Assembly: GCF_020025155.1 (NCBI RefSeq)
Contig: NZ_CP073751.1
Span: 3,127,501-3,191,500 of the forward strand
Source of the DNA: Halopseudomonas nanhaiensis
GTDB lineage: Bacteria; Pseudomonadota; Gammaproteobacteria; Pseudomonadales; Pseudomonadaceae
DNA: 64,000 nucleotides
Reading direction: 5' to 3'
Shown here: positions 63,550 through 64,000 of the stretch, piece by piece
How the letters are laid out: each line of letters starts with the position of its first letter
How positions within the stretch are numbered: position 1 is the stretch's first letter
Translations under genes and position numbers: made by a program
The notes under the pieces: generated by a model
The model's input: the letters and a program-made list of their open reading frames with translations, nothing else
What the model was told of the DNA's origin: nothing
The model's database searches: none

Positions 63550-64000
63550 TTACTTCTTGTTGTCCTTGACCTCTTCGAACTCGGCGTCGACCACATCATC
63601 AGCGCCGTCCTGACCAGCGTCGCCACCAGCCTCTGCGCCCTGGGCGGCCTGCGCCTGCTCGGCATACATCTTCTGCACGAGCGGACCGGATGCCTCGGAC
63701 AGTGCGTTGATCTTCGCTTCGATCTCAGCCTTGTCATCGCCCTTGATCGCCTGCTCGAGGTCCGCCAGAGCGGATTCGATCGCGCTCTTCTCTGCGTCGG
63801 TTGCCTTGTCGCCCGCTTCCTTGAGCGTCTTGCGCGTGGCGTGCACCAGCTGGTCGCCCTGGTTGCGGGTGGTTACCAGCTCTTCGAAACGACGGTCTTC
63901 CTCCGCGTTCGCTTCGGCATCACGCACCATCTTCTCGATTTCATCGTCGGACAGACCAGAAGACGCCTTGATCACGATCGACTGCTGCTTGCCGGTCGCC
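63550..64000 (-). CDS. dnaK: Chaperone DnaK, C-terminal part (gene continues right of the window)
   Basis: Only the last ~149 codons are present. The frame is open to the window edge (…[13 protein letters not shown], read into 64000) and ends with a lid domain ([20 protein letters not shown]) and the acidic tail terminating [10 protein letters not shown]. The ATP domain lies outside. The dnaK-dnaJ order is standard; grpE is expected next. Confidence 0.97.
   Translation of the reverse strand, partial: ATGKQQSIVIKASSGLSDDEIEKMVRDAEANAEEDRRFEELVTTRNQGDQLVHATRKTLKEAGDKATDAEKSAIESALADLEQAIKGDDKAEIEAKINALSEASGPLVQKMYAEQAQAAQGAEAGGDAGQDGADDVVDAEFEEVKDNKK

Overview
The window reads as a chromosome segment of a Pseudomonas-type gammaproteobacterium. 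The GC content is high, and the gene order largely follows what I remember of the P. aeruginosa stretch from an rRNA operon near pssA-ilvCHI through mrcB, cbpA-prrF-phu, dksA, cbrAB-crcZ-pcnB, panBC, acs, pnp-rpsO-truB-rbfA-infB-nusA-rimP, secG-tpiA-glmM-folP-ftsH, greA-carBA, dapB and dnaJK. CbrX/CbrA/CbrB/CrcZ and a PrrF RNA make the genus level (Pseudomonas sensu lato, possibly the Halopseudomonas/pertucinogena side) a good inference; the species cannot be named from the sequence. No CRISPR array, transposase, integrase or phage gene was seen.

Layout. 1-1003: 5' end of a 16S gene (minus strand) with its leader, boxA and four tandem sigma70 promoters. 1000-5270: pssA and the branched-chain amino acid genes ilvIHC. 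5705-11616: a DUF4124 protein, a YqcC/TPR-lipoprotein pair, PBP1B, a kinase-like fusion and a TfoX C-terminal-domain protein. 11785-15826: iron and heme block (cbpA, a single PrrF sRNA with Fur-type promoter, phuW-like, hmuV, hmuU, Rieske protein). 15832-19325: sfsA, aminotransferase, dksA, gluQ. 19427-24545: carbon/nitrogen control (cbrX, cbrA, cbrB, crcZ). 24739-31787: pcnB-folK-panB-panC, acs, thiolase. 31793-39380: the most variable part, with small membrane and exported proteins, a MOSC protein, a heme-oxygenase-like metalloenzyme paired with a methyltransferase, DUF421, ThpR, a glycine-zipper protein and DsbA. 39500-53905: RNA decay, translation and cell-envelope core genes with two tRNAs. 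54037-64000: rlmE, yhbY, the carA-carB-greA cluster, an exported protein of unknown function, dapB, dnaJ and the 3' end of dnaK.

How the parts connect. CbrAB should activate crcZ through a sigma54 promoter with clustered TGTTAC-type sites upstream. CrcZ carries five CA-rich blocks that titrate Hfq/Crc, and two other genes in the window (acs and the exported protein at 60670) carry similar CA motifs just upstream of their start codons, so regulator and likely targets lie together. PrrF under Fur control next to heme-transport genes couples iron starvation to heme use. The rimP-nusA-infB-rbfA-truB-rpsO-pnp block sits behind tRNA-fMet and two intrinsic terminators, as in the known metY-nusA arrangement. 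Several core genes (carA, ftsH, rimP, ilvI, pnp) appear to start at TTG or GTG behind well placed ribosome binding sites.
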